Shown: piece after piece, positions 16,837 to 25,347 of the stretch
Numbering within the stretch: the first letter of the stretch is position 1
Layout of the letters: every line of letters starts with the position of its first letter
NCBI RefSeq assembly: GCF_002285635.2
Contig: NZ_CP023049.2
Span: 1,054,001 to 1,118,000, forward strand
Direction: 5' to 3'
Source of the DNA: Chryseobacterium piperi
GTDB lineage: Bacteria; Bacteroidota; Bacteroidia; Flavobacteriales; Weeksellaceae
Length of the DNA stretch: 64,000 bases
The notes under the pieces: generated by a model
What the model was told of the DNA's origin: nothing
Databases searched by the model: none
Seen by the model: the letters and a program-made list of their open reading frames with translations, nothing else
Program-made: the position numbers and the translations under genes

Positions 16837-18021
16837 TTAAAGCATTTTCAAATTGTTTACTTCTAATTCTGTAAGGATTCTCCAGTGTCCTCTTTTGATG
16901 TTTTTCTTGGTAAGACCTGCAAACATAACACGGTCTAAAGCTTCCACCTCATAACCTAATCTTTGGAAAATTCTTCTGATAACACGGTTCCATCCGATGT
17001 GGATTTCAATCCCGATTTCAGTTTTAGGTTTTCCTTCAATGTATGAGATCTGATCTACATTAGCTACTCCTTCATCCAAACGAATTCCTTCTGCGATTAA
17101 TTTCATGTCTTCACCGGTTAATTTCTTATCCAATGTTACATGATAGATCTTTCTCGCTTCAAAAGAAGGGTGAGTCAGCTTTTTAGTCATGTGACCATCA
17201 TTCGTTAAAAGAATTACACCTGTTGTAGAACGGTCTAATCTTCCAACCGGGAAAACGCGGTAAGGAGAAGCATTCGCTACAAGATCCATTACCGTTTTTC
17301 TTGCTTTATCATCTTTTGTTGTAGAAATGTATCCTTTAGGTTTATTCAAAAGAACATATACCGGCTTTTCAGGCGTAATATTTTGTCCGTCGAAAACTAC
17401 CTTGTCGGTTTTCTCAACCTGGTAACCCATTTCTGTTACTACCTTTCCATTAACTTCCACCAAACCTTGGGTGATCAGTTCATCAGCCTCTCTCCTGCTG
17501 CAGATTCCTGAGTTTGCGATATATTTATTAAGACGAATCGTATCCTTATGGACATCCTTTTCTATTTTGTTATATCTTCTTTTCTGTACAAAAGATCTTG
17601 CTCTGTCTTCATCTCTTTCATTTCCGCTAGAAGGTCTTCTACCGTACTTTAAACTCCCTCTTTCATATTTATCTCTGCTGTCAAAATCTTTACCTCCTCT
17701 TTTCGGAGCAGATTTTCCAAAAGTTTTTCGTTCTCTTCCTTCACTTTGATTAGTGATGAAAGGCTTTCTTTCAGATTTTGAATTTCCCTCATCAGCTTTA
17801 CCTTCAAAACTGCCTTCGCTCTTTTTGAAAGGTTTTTTATCAAACTTTGAATTGCTGCCTTTATGGTCAAGGTTTCTCTCTCCTGCTTTTGGAAAAGGTT
17901 TCTTGAAAGATTTTGATCCTGAAGAATTTCCAGATTTAGAAGCACGAGAATCATCAGAATTTTTTCTTGTTGAAATTCTTGGTCTTTGTGGTTTTCCTGA
18001 CTTATTATTATCTCTGCTCAT
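16837..18021 (-). CDS. RluB/RsuA-type rRNA pseudouridine synthase with long basic N-terminal extension
   Basis: 394 residues. About 155 N-terminal residues are low-complexity and rich in K, S, R and G (for example SGSKSFKKPFPKAGERN), typical of disordered RNA-binding tails in Bacteroidota. An S4 domain (about 163-205, IRLNKYIANSGICSRREAD) follows. The catalytic domain contains the essential Asp in VGRLDRSTTGVILLTND, then THPSFEARKIYHV and IGWNRVIRRIFQRLGYEV. It isomerises uridine in 23S or 16S rRNA; the exact site is not deducible. Divergent from aroB with about 100 bp between. Confidence 0.9.
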   Translation of the reverse strand: MSRDNNKSGKPQRPRISTRKNSDDSRASKSGNSSGSKSFKKPFPKAGERNLDHKGSNSKFDKKPFKKSEGSFEGKADEGNSKSERKPFITNQSEGRERKTFGKSAPKRGGKDFDSRDKYERGSLKYGRRPSSGNERDEDRARSFVQKRRYNKIEKDVHKDTIRLNKYIANSGICSRREADELITQGLVEVNGKVVTEMGYQVEKTDKVVFDGQNITPEKPVYVLLNKPKGYISTTKDDKARKTVMDLVANASPYRVFPVGRLDRSTTGVILLTNDGHMTKKLTHPSFEARKIYHVTLDKKLTGEDMKLIAEGIRLDEGVANVDQISYIEGKPKTEIGIEIHIGWNRVIRRIFQRLGYEVEALDRVMFAGLTKKNIKRGHWRILTELEVNNLKML

Positions 18022-18122
18022 TCTAAAAATTTTTGCAAAGATAGTAATTTAGTTACGAGTTAAAAATTAAGAATCATAACTTTGCAATATTGTTTTACAA
18101 TTAACTATATATAATTCCGGAA

Positions 18123-19169
18123 ATGATAACACTATTAAACGATCAGTTTTCCCAGATCAATGCGTTTTTACATGAAAAATCTTTCAGTAAAATTTTCATC
18201 CTGGTTGATGAAAACACACATGAATACTGTCTTCCTACCCTTTTAGGCAATATGGAAACAGATTTAGCCTTTGAAATTTTAGAGATAGAAGCAGGTGAAG
18301 AGATGAAAAATATTCAGACGGCGAATCAGCTTTGGGAAATTTTAACCGAAATGCAGGCAGACAGAAAAGCACTGGTCATTAATTTAGGTGGTGGTGTCAT
18401 CACAGACATGGGTGGTTTTGTTTCCTCTACCTACAAAAGAGGAATCCAGTTCATCAACATACCTACTACCCTTTTATCTATGTGTGATGCTTCTATTGGT
18501 GGAAAAACAGGAATTGATCTGATGCATTATAAAAATATGGTGGGAACATTTACTTTTCCGGAACAGATTTTCGTGTATCCTCAATTTTTAGAGACTCTTC
18601 CTTTCAAAGAGTTAAGAAGCGGATTTGCAGAAATGCTGAAACATGGCTTAATCGCTGATAAAACACATTGGGAAAACCTGATACAAATCCAGAAGCTTGA
18701 CGTAGAATCTGTACTTACCCATATTCAAACATCTATGGAAATCAAGCAGGAAGTGGTGAATCAGGATTTCCATGAAAAGAATATCAGAAAAACACTGAAT
18801 TTCGGACATACTATTGGACATGCCATAGAAAGCTCTTGTCTGGAGCAGGGAAATCCTGTTTTACATGGTGAGGCTGTTGCTGCGGGAATGATTTGTGAAA
18901 CTCACCTTTCTCATCTGGAAGGTCTTTTATCCAAAGAAGATGCAGAGATCATTATCAGTAACATTCAGAGATACTATCCTTATTTGGATATCAGCGATTT
19001 TACAGATGAACACCTGTGTGCATTATTATTAAATGATAAAAAGAACACTGAAAAGAAGATTAACTTCTCTTTACTATCCGGAATAGGAGCTTGTGTATTT
19101 GATCATGAATGCAACCAAAAAAACATTGAAAAATCATTACACTTTTACAGAAAATTAAATGATGCTTAA
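18123..19169 (+). CDS. aroB: 3-dehydroquinate synthase
   Basis: 348 residues, full length. The NAD-binding segment LVINLGGGVITDMGGFVSST and the lysine-rich IPTTLLSMCDASIGGKTGID are intact. Metal ligands are in FAEMLKHGLI (Glu), GHTIGHAIE (His) and LHGEAVAAGM (His). It catalyses the second step of the shikimate pathway, DAHP to 3-dehydroquinate. Transcribed alone; no other aro gene is nearby. Confidence 0.95.
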   Translation: MITLLNDQFSQINAFLHEKSFSKIFILVDENTHEYCLPTLLGNMETDLAFEILEIEAGEEMKNIQTANQLWEILTEMQADRKALVINLGGGVITDMGGFVSSTYKRGIQFINIPTTLLSMCDASIGGKTGIDLMHYKNMVGTFTFPEQIFVYPQFLETLPFKELRSGFAEMLKHGLIADKTHWENLIQIQKLDVESVLTHIQTSMEIKQEVVNQDFHEKNIRKTLNFGHTIGHAIESSCLEQGNPVLHGEAVAAGMICETHLSHLEGLLSKEDAEIIISNIQRYYPYLDISDFTDEHLCALLLNDKKNTEKKINFSLLSGIGACVFDHECNQKNIEKSLHFYRKLNDA

Positions 19170-19200
19170 TCTTACATACAGAATGAGTACATCATAAAAA

Positions 19201-19250
19201 ATGAACCTGTTTTTAAAGTGATACACAACCTCACTTTAAAACAGGCTCAT
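19201..19250. terminator. Bidirectional terminator between aroB and the S74 adhesin gene
   Basis: ATGAACCTGTTTTTAAAGTGA (19201-19221, one bulge) pairs with 19231-19250 across a 9-nt loop. It has a T-tract downstream and an A-tract upstream, so it can serve both convergent genes. Confidence 0.8.
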
Positions 19251-19263
19251 TTACTATTTTATA

Positions 19264-21120
19264 TTAATTGACTTTTTCTAATGCTTTCAATCGTTTCTCA
19301 AAATACTCTAAAGTATTTTGCATTTCTGTTTGAGCTTTCTTTAATCTTTCATTTTCTTTCTCAAGAACTTTGATCTTATCAGCCATTGCCTGACTGGCAG
19401 AAACATTAAGCATTGACAGCGCATCATAATCTACAGTTCTTACATCAGAAACTTCAGTACCGTAAACAAAGACTTTTCCTTTTAATATTCTTCCTTTCAT
19501 ATCTACTGTAATAGAATGAGGAGTTATTTTTTGTATCCCAAGAATTATTTCTCCGGATTCATCATATACTTTTAATTGCTGATCTTTTTCATCAATAGCA
19601 ATAGGTTTTTCAAATGTAAAAGTAGATCCGTTTTGTTTGGATAGCTGATAAACATTAGGGATGAAAACTTTTGTTCCGTTTTTACTTACCGCTTGAGGAT
19701 AAACGGATTCTACTTCCTGTGCAATTACTTTTTTAAACTCTTGTTTTCCATATACGGCTTCATCTTTCATCACATAATCTGTAATTGCAATTTTTCTCAA
19801 TATTTCCAGATCTTTCGCACGGTCGGACCTTCCTTTGATATTTTTAATTCTCTGATCAGAAAAAAGTGAGGTTTGGGTTACACTAAGTTTTCCTACAGAA
19901 ATAATATTCCCTTCCGTATATAAAGAAGTATTCGTATTAAAACCACCTATGTCGTTAGTATAATTAGCATAGGTTGCAGGAGTTCCGCCTGCTGTACCTG
20001 CATCCGGATTAATACCGTAATACGTAAGACTGGTAACTGCCAATGGCCACGAAGAAGTTTTTAAACGAATATCCAATGGAAACTTTGGGGTGTCTGTTCC
20101 GACTCCTATATTGCCATTCTGATCGATATTAATCCTTTTGTTTCCATCTCCGTCAGCAATAATAACCGTATTTGAGAGGGCCGCGGGTAATCCAATGATA
20201 TTAGCTCCGATAATGGTGTTTGATTTACCGCTTATAATGCCCATACCAGCCTGATATCCTATTAAGGTATTATTCCCTAAATTTCCTGATGAATTGACAT
20301 TATAACCCGCCCGGGTTCCAATAGCTACATTACCTCTCCCTGCAACTGTAGAACGAAGCGCATCACTACCTATTCCGACATTTCCATCGCCACTAATCAG
20401 TTCACGAAGCGTGCTGGCACCGATTCCTACATTTCCTATGGTGCTTTTTGCCGAATATATTGAAAAATAACCATTCGCGACATTATTGTTTCCATCCACA
20501 TTAGAATATAACGCCCGGTAACCGTAGCCTGTGTTTTGTATTCCGGATTTATTATTGCTCAGAACTTCGGTTCCAATAGCGGTATTCATACTTCCTGTCG
20601 TATTCGAAATCAGATTTCCAGCACCTACGGCTGTATTATTGATTCCGGTTGTGTTGGTTGCAAGGCTGTTGACTCCAAATATAGTATTGGTTGTATTTAA
20701 TACCCCAGATACAATATTATTACGCTTAAAGATCACATCTACATTATCTGTAGTTCCTATAAAATTGGTTCCATTGACCATTCCGGAATTTCCGGTAAGG
20801 CTCCATCCTGTCATTACTATAGGAGTAAGGTCATCTAACACTTTAGCCCATCGGGCCGCTGTTCCACTCCAATAATAATATCCAGGGACCATCCCATTAC
20901 CTATTGTTGTATTGTAGACTATTAATGAATTGGAGGAATTGGGTATTGTAGTCATATCTGAGTTCCCACTTAACGAAACTCTAGGGATTAAAAGTCCTTT
21001 ATTGTTGCTTACCATTTCCATAATAGAAGATGGATGGGGTTTTGTGGTATTGATTCCTATTTGCGCCTGAAGGTTATTTTCAAGAGCAAAGGCAAGCATT
21101 AGTACCATGCATTTTTTCAT
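19264..21120 (-). CDS. Secreted repeat protein with C-terminal S74 (tail-fibre chaperone) domain
   Basis: 618 residues. A signal peptide (about 1-19) precedes IGINTTKPHPSSIMEM, a start common in Bacteroidota surface proteins. Residues about 150-310 contain tandem units of the form NTAxGxxxL, such as NTAVGAGNL, NTAIGTEVL, NVGIGSDAL, NVAIGTRAGY and NTLIGYQAG. These resemble the trimeric head repeats of adhesins and phage fibres. The S74 intramolecular chaperone domain starts at SDQRIKNIKG, with FKKVIAQEVESVYP and a C-terminal coiled coil (about 575-615). In phages S74 self-cleaves after guiding trimer folding; here the signal peptide indicates export. No phage genes are nearby. Confidence 0.8.
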   Translation of the reverse strand: MKKCMVLMLAFALENNLQAQIGINTTKPHPSSIMEMVSNNKGLLIPRVSLSGNSDMTTIPNSSNSLIVYNTTIGNGMVPGYYYWSGTAARWAKVLDDLTPIVMTGWSLTGNSGMVNGTNFIGTTDNVDVIFKRNNIVSGVLNTTNTIFGVNSLATNTTGINNTAVGAGNLISNTTGSMNTAIGTEVLSNNKSGIQNTGYGYRALYSNVDGNNNVANGYFSIYSAKSTIGNVGIGASTLRELISGDGNVGIGSDALRSTVAGRGNVAIGTRAGYNVNSSGNLGNNTLIGYQAGMGIISGKSNTIIGANIIGLPAALSNTVIIADGDGNKRINIDQNGNIGVGTDTPKFPLDIRLKTSSWPLAVTSLTYYGINPDAGTAGGTPATYANYTNDIGGFNTNTSLYTEGNIISVGKLSVTQTSLFSDQRIKNIKGRSDRAKDLEILRKIAITDYVMKDEAVYGKQEFKKVIAQEVESVYPQAVSKNGTKVFIPNVYQLSKQNGSTFTFEKPIAIDEKDQQLKVYDESGEIILGIQKITPHSITVDMKGRILKGKVFVYGTEVSDVRTVDYDALSMLNVSASQAMADKIKVLEKENERLKKAQTEMQNTLEYFEKRLKALEKVN

Positions 21121-21561
21121 AGCTTAGATCATGTTAATGAATCCTTACAAAACGATTATGCTTTATAAGTTTAAATTCGAGTTATACTTTTAATGGTTTA
21201 TCAGTTAAATATTTTTTTCTTTCGTGTGTTGTGATAGTGTTAAATACAGCAAATTTAATGAAGTGCCGAAAAATAAGCCTATAGAATTAATTCTTATCTC
21301 TCTATTAACAAATTATGATGACATTTATTTTTAAAACAGTGGGGAATAACTAAAAAAGTTGTTTCAAATAATGTAAATTTTTCTTGATACAAAGCCTTTT
21401 GCTTCTATTGCATTCATATAAATGAAAAATTAAGCGCAATTTAAATTATGTTAAACAAACATTTGTTTATATGTAAAAAATATTGATTATCAGCACATTA
21501 AGTAGAGTGGAAATGACATTTTAGTGACTTTCAACCACCTGACTTTTATCATATTTTAGTT
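21121..21561. other. Intergenic region without a recognisable gene
   Basis: AT-rich spacer between the divergent S74 adhesin gene and the first barrel gene. No open frame with coding character, RNA gene or repeat was seen; promoters for both flanking genes must lie here or at its right edge. Confidence 0.6.
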
Positions 21562-21580
21562 TTTGGCATTCAATTTGAAA
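21562..21580 (+). promoter_or_regulatory. -24/-12-like promoter element of barrel gene 1
   Basis: TTTGGCATTCAATTTGAAAG: GG at 21565-21566 and TTTG ending at 21577 have the 12-bp spacing of sigma-54 promoters, though the -12 reads GA rather than GC. The same arrangement precedes barrel gene 2. Confidence 0.5.
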
Positions 21581-21657
21581 GATACTCTGCGTCTAACGAA
21601 AGTTGACAGTAGTAAAATTTAAAATTATAAATAGTAAAATATTAAAAAATTAAAGTT

Positions 21658-22302
21658 ATGAAAAAGTTAATTTTGGGATTAGCAGTAACTGCAAGTTCAT
21701 TAGCATTTGCTCAGCAAACAACTTCATCTTCTAATCCAGTTACATTTGGTATCAAAGGAGGTATGAACGTTTCATCTCTTTCTAAAGGAGCTGACTTGAG
21801 CGATTCTAAATCCAAAATCGGTTTTAATGCAGGTGTTTTCGCAAACATCCCTGTTGCTAGCTCATTCAGCATTCAGCCGGAGGTTCTTTATAACGACTTA
21901 GGTTCTAAAGTAACCAGAGAGTATAATGTACTTGGAAATACTTACAGAGATGAATCTTCAAGAAATTTAGGATATATCGCAGTACCGGTAATGTTCCAGT
22001 ATAACGCAACTCCTGAATTTTTCTTAGAAGCAGGACCTGAATTTGGATTCTTGGTTAGCGCTAATGATAAATTTAAGAGTTCTACAAACAATAATACAAG
22101 CACAAGAGTACAGAGCCTTAACAAGGATAACTTCAGTACGTTCAATTTCGGGATCGGTCTTGGTGCAGGATATTATTTCACTCCAAACTTAGGAATTACA
22201 GCAAGATATACAGCTGGTTTAACAGATGTATACAAAAATAATAATGGAAGTGCAGTAAGAAACAATGTATTCCAGGTAGGTTTAGCTTATAAATTTAAAT
22301 AA
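21658..22302 (+). CDS. PorT-like outer-membrane beta-barrel protein 1
   Basis: 214 residues, signal peptide about 1-18 (SLAFAQ), then an eight-strand OMP_b-brl_2-type barrel: VTFGIKGGMNVSSLSKG, FSIQPEVLYNDLGSKV, LGYIAVPVMFQYNATPEFF, EAGPEFGFLVSA and NFGIGLGAGYYFTPNLG, ending in the aromatic-basic-aromatic YKFK. Ligand and function are unknown. First of four tandem paralogs (21658-25251), most similar to the next one. Each gene has its own promoter-like element and terminator, so the array is not a single operon. Confidence 0.88.
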   Translation: MKKLILGLAVTASSLAFAQQTTSSSNPVTFGIKGGMNVSSLSKGADLSDSKSKIGFNAGVFANIPVASSFSIQPEVLYNDLGSKVTREYNVLGNTYRDESSRNLGYIAVPVMFQYNATPEFFLEAGPEFGFLVSANDKFKSSTNNNTSTRVQSLNKDNFSTFNFGIGLGAGYYFTPNLGITARYTAGLTDVYKNNNGSAVRNNVFQVGLAYKFK

Positions 22303-22340
22303 GCATAAAACACATTCACATAACAAATTTTAATTTCAGT

Positions 22341-22379
22341 AAAATGTCTAGATTTAAATTATTAAGTCTAGACATTTTT
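22341..22379 (+). terminator. Terminator after barrel gene 1
   Basis: AAAATGTCTAGA (22341-22352) pairs with TCTAGACATTTT (22368-22379), followed by a T-tract. Confidence 0.85.
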
Positions 22380-22441
22380 TTGTTTAAATGTTTCTTACTT
22401 CTATTTTAAACAGGCCTTTCATCCGGGGTTTCATTTTAGTT

Positions 22442-22460
22442 TTTGGCATTTAATTTGAAG
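22442..22460 (+). promoter_or_regulatory. -24/-12-like promoter element of barrel gene 2
   Basis: TTTGGCATTTAATTTGAAG has GG at 22445-22446 and TTTG ending at 22457, 12 bp apart. It is almost the same as the element before gene 1, about 50 bp upstream of the start codon. Confidence 0.5.
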
Positions 22461-22509
22461 GACATTCCGCGTCAAGCAACTTGACAATATTAAATTAAAA
22501 AAACATAAA

Positions 22510-23166
22510 TTGATGAAAAAATTAATTTTAGGATTCGCGGTAACCGTCGGTTCACTAGCATTCGCTCAACAAACCACTCCACCTTCTAGTAATCCAGTTA
22601 CATTTGGTATCAAAGGGGGGCTGAACGTTTCAACACTTTCAAAGGGAGCAGATCTTAACGATTCTAAATCCAAGACTAGTTTTAACGCAGGTGTTTTTGC
22701 AAACATCCCTGTTGCTAGCTCATTCAGTGTTCAACCTGAGGTTATTTACAATGCTCTAGGTTCAAAAGTTGTAAGGGAATATAATATCCAGGGAAACAGA
22801 TATGTAGAGGCATCTTCAAGAAATTTAGGATATATCGCAGTACCGGTAATGTTCCAGTACAATGCCACTCCCGAATTCTTTATTGAAGCCGGTCCTGAAT
22901 TTGGATTCCTGGTGAGCGCTAGGGATAAAGTAGAAAGCTCTACCAATAATAATACCATTACAAGAGTTAACGGTCTTAACAAAAATGATTTTAATACTTT
23001 CAATTTTGGAATCGGTCTTGGTGCAGGATATTATTTCACTAAAAATTTAGGAGTTACCGCAAGATATACGGCTGGTTTAACAAATGTTGTAAAAAACAGA
23101 CCTAGTGGTTCAGATGGAGTAAGAAACAATGTGTTCCAGGTAGGTTTAGCATTTAAATTTAAATAA
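22510..23166 (+). CDS. PorT-like outer-membrane beta-barrel protein 2
   Basis: 218 residues, closest paralog of the preceding gene and clearly a tandem duplicate: TFGIKGGLNVSTLSKGADL, LGYIAVPVMFQYNATPEFF and NFGIGLGAGYYFTKNLG are shared almost unchanged. Divergence concentrates in predicted surface loops (for example around NRYVEAS and KNRPSGSDG). Signal peptide about 1-19. Two adjacent ATG codons lie at the start; ATGATG at 22510 was kept because both give the same signal peptide. Confidence 0.88.
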   Translation: MMKKLILGFAVTVGSLAFAQQTTPPSSNPVTFGIKGGLNVSTLSKGADLNDSKSKTSFNAGVFANIPVASSFSVQPEVIYNALGSKVVREYNIQGNRYVEASSRNLGYIAVPVMFQYNATPEFFIEAGPEFGFLVSARDKVESSTNNNTITRVNGLNKNDFNTFNFGIGLGAGYYFTKNLGVTARYTAGLTNVVKNRPSGSDGVRNNVFQVGLAFKFK

Positions 23167-23207
23167 GCGTAAGTAATACATTCAGATAACAAGTTTTAAT
23201 TTCAATC

Positions 23208-23240
23208 AATGGTTAGATTTCATAGTTAAATCTAACCATT
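23208..23240 (+). terminator. Terminator after barrel gene 2
   Basis: AATGGTTAGATTT (23208-23220) pairs perfectly with AAATCTAACCATT (23228-23240), followed by TTTCTTTC. The spacer 23241-23426 shows no gene. Confidence 0.85.
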
Positions 23241-23426
23241 TTTCTTTCTACCCTATTACTTCAATACTTTCCGATTAAAAGTTCTGTATGCCTAGTTTGT
23301 TTTAAAACTAAATTCATAAGCTATGAAAAAATGAGTATAATAGTATGATCGCATTTTAACCTTTAGAACGACTATTTTAGATTTAACCTAAATCATTGTT
23401 ATTTATTTTTTATAAAATTAACATAA

Positions 23427-23445
23427 TTTGGCAAGAATTTTGCAT
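23427..23445 (+). promoter_or_regulatory. Sigma-54-type promoter of barrel gene 3
   Basis: TTTGGCAAGAATTTTGCAT has GG (23430-23431) and GC (23442-23443) 12 bp apart and fits TGGCAN-N5-TTGCA well. It lies 36 bp before the start codon. Confidence 0.7.
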
Positions 23446-23478
23446 AAAAACAGTTGAAATTTCAAAACAATTTTAACT

Positions 23479-24036
23479 ATGAAAAAATTATTATTAGGGT
23501 TAGCAGTCGTTGTAAGTTCATTGACATTTGCCCAGACGTTTGGAGTAAAGGCAGGTCTGAATATTTCCAGCATTTCAGGTGATGATACGAAATCAAAAGC
23601 CGGATTTTATGGAGGATTATTGATGAACGTTCCTGTTGCATCAAGTTTCAGTATTCAGCCTGAAGTTTTATATAATGGTATGGGAGCAAAAGCTGATGGA
23701 AATAATGATCTTAAAATCAATTTAAGTTACATTTCAGTACCGGTAATGTTTCAATACAACGCTACTCCGGAGTTTTATCTTGAAGCAGGGCCCCAGTTCA
23801 GCTTTCTGATCGATTCTAAATTTAAAAACAACTCTGCATCAGCAGACGCCAAGGATTTTATCAAAGGTTTTGATTTTGGTATCGGTCTTGGTGCAGGATA
23901 TTTCTTTACAAAGAATATCGGAGTTAACGCAAGATATGTAGCTGGTGTAACAGATATTTCTAAAAAAGTAAATGGTATACAACCTGACGGTAAAAACAAT
24001 GTATTCCAAATTGGATTGGCTTATAAGTTTAAATAA
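23479..24036 (+). CDS. PorT-like outer-membrane beta-barrel protein 3
   Basis: 185 residues, the shortest paralog; signal peptide about 1-18 (SLTFAQ). It keeps the family marks FGVKAGLNISSISG, FSIQPEVLYNGMGAK, YISVPVMFQYNATPEFYLEAG and DFGIGLGAGYFFTKNIG, ending AYKFK. The variable loops are shorter than in genes 1 and 2. Confidence 0.88.
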   Translation: MKKLLLGLAVVVSSLTFAQTFGVKAGLNISSISGDDTKSKAGFYGGLLMNVPVASSFSIQPEVLYNGMGAKADGNNDLKINLSYISVPVMFQYNATPEFYLEAGPQFSFLIDSKFKNNSASADAKDFIKGFDFGIGLGAGYFFTKNIGVNARYVAGVTDISKKVNGIQPDGKNNVFQIGLAYKFK

Positions 24037-24055
24037 TCAATTCATAACAAATAGT

Positions 24056-24085
24056 AAAGGTTAGATTTTACAAAGTCTAGCCTTT
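24056..24085 (+). terminator. Terminator after barrel gene 3
   Basis: AAAGGTTAGA (24056-24065) pairs with TCTAGCCTTT (24076-24085) with one wobble, followed by a T-run. Confidence 0.8.
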
Positions 24086-24450
24086 TTTTATGCTGTTTGA
24101 TCATCATTTTGAAACTTATTACCACTCTACTTCTTTCTTATTTTCTTTATTTTTTTTAACAAGATGAAAAATATACCATGCATTAAATAAGGAAAAATAG
24201 TGACAAATTAGGGATTGGCATGACCATCTTTGTCTTGATTTAAGATCTTTTATAATAAAATCTGACAAAAACCGTGACTAATACAAATGAACTCAGAAAA
24301 AAGCTGTTATTTTTTTTAATTAAAAATTAACATAAAAAATAAAGCAATACATTACAATCGTTTAATATAATTCAACATAAGTTGAATATTTCTGTTTCTT
24401 TTTAATTTTCGCCCTATAATTTATCTTTTTGCAAATCATGGCATTAAAGG
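24086..24450. other. Intergenic region without a recognisable gene
   Basis: AT-rich spacer of about 365 bp between the terminator of barrel gene 3 and the promoter element of gene 4. No coding frame, RNA gene or repeat was recognised. Its length suggests room for upstream activator sites. Confidence 0.55.
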
Positions 24451-24469
24451 TTTGGCAAGCATTTTGCAA
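24451..24469 (+). promoter_or_regulatory. Sigma-54-type promoter of barrel gene 4
   Basis: TTTGGCAAGCATTTTGCAA has GG (24454-24455) and GC (24466-24467) 12 bp apart. It is nearly identical to the element before gene 3, about 70 bp before the start codon. Confidence 0.7.
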
Positions 24470-24537
24470 AATAAAACAAGTCTGAGTGAAAACTCGGATA
24501 AACAAAAGACTAAATAGTAAAATTAAAAAATAAAATT

Positions 24538-25251
24538 ATGAATAAGTTATTTCTAGGACTAGCGATAGTTGCTGGTTCATTAGCTTTCGCTCAAGAAACA
24601 CAAACGACACAGACTACTACTATTACTACTGTGACTACTGTTAATAAGGACAAAGATCCTGTTAGATTCGGTATTAAAGGTGGTGCTAACTCCGCTTACT
24701 TCAGCTCACAAAAGCTAAGTATCAACAACCAACAATTAGGATTCCACGCGGGTGCTTTTGTTAACATTCCGCTTTCTAAGGAAATTAGCTTACAACCAGA
24801 AGTAATGTTTAATCAGTTAGGAGCTAAAAGTGTACTTTCTGATGTGACAACACCAGATGGAGTGACTAGGACTCAACGTGACTACAGAACAACATTGAAC
24901 TATATTTCAGTACCATTAATGGTGCAGTTCAAGCCAGCTGATAATTTCTATGTAGAAGCAGGTCCTGAGTTCAGTTATTTTGTTAGTGGAAAAAACAAAG
25001 GAGAAACTACGGTTACTACTACCACTGATAATATGACAACTACACAAAGATCTTCAGTTTCTGAAACCATCAACAAAGACAATATCAACAGATTCAACTT
25101 TGGTTTAGGATTAGGTCTTGGTTACTACTTTACACATAACTTAGGTATTAACGCAAGATATGTAAACAGCTTAACAAAAATTGATAAAAGTGTTCCTGCA
25201 GCGCTAAATAACAACAGAGTGTTCCAATTAGGATTGAATTATAAATTTTAA
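24538..25251 (+). CDS. PorT-like outer-membrane beta-barrel protein 4
   Basis: 237 residues, most divergent member of the array. The signal peptide (about 1-18, SLAFAQ) is followed by a threonine-rich linker (TTTITTVTTVNKDKDP) before the barrel: RFGIKGGANSAYFSS, ISLQPEVMFNQLGAK, LNYISVPLMVQFKPADNFYV and NFGLGLGLGYYFTHNLG, ending NYKF. A second Thr-rich stretch lies in a predicted external loop (ETTVTTTTDNMTTTQ), a possible O-glycosylation site region in Bacteroidota. Confidence 0.87.
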   Translation: MNKLFLGLAIVAGSLAFAQETQTTQTTTITTVTTVNKDKDPVRFGIKGGANSAYFSSQKLSINNQQLGFHAGAFVNIPLSKEISLQPEVMFNQLGAKSVLSDVTTPDGVTRTQRDYRTTLNYISVPLMVQFKPADNFYVEAGPEFSYFVSGKNKGETTVTTTTDNMTTTQRSSVSETINKDNINRFNFGLGLGLGYYFTHNLGINARYVNSLTKIDKSVPAALNNNRVFQLGLNYKF

Positions 25252-25298
25252 TAATCACTAACCAATTTTTTAACCATAAATGCATCTTTTTGCATTGT

Positions 25299-25332
25299 AA
25301 AATGGCTGGGAGAATTTCTTCCAGCCATTTTT
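25299..25332. terminator. Terminator between barrel gene 4 and the GDPD gene
   Basis: AAAATGGCTGG (25299-25309) pairs with CCAGCCATTTTT (25321-25332). It can serve both convergent genes. Confidence 0.82.
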
Positions 25333-25347
25333 ATTGAGTTGACAAAC

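Noticed and set aside
21250..21275. Possible sigma-54 site on the minus strand before the S74 adhesin gene (TCGGCACTTC ... TTTGC)
   Set aside because: GG and GC are 17 bp apart instead of 12.
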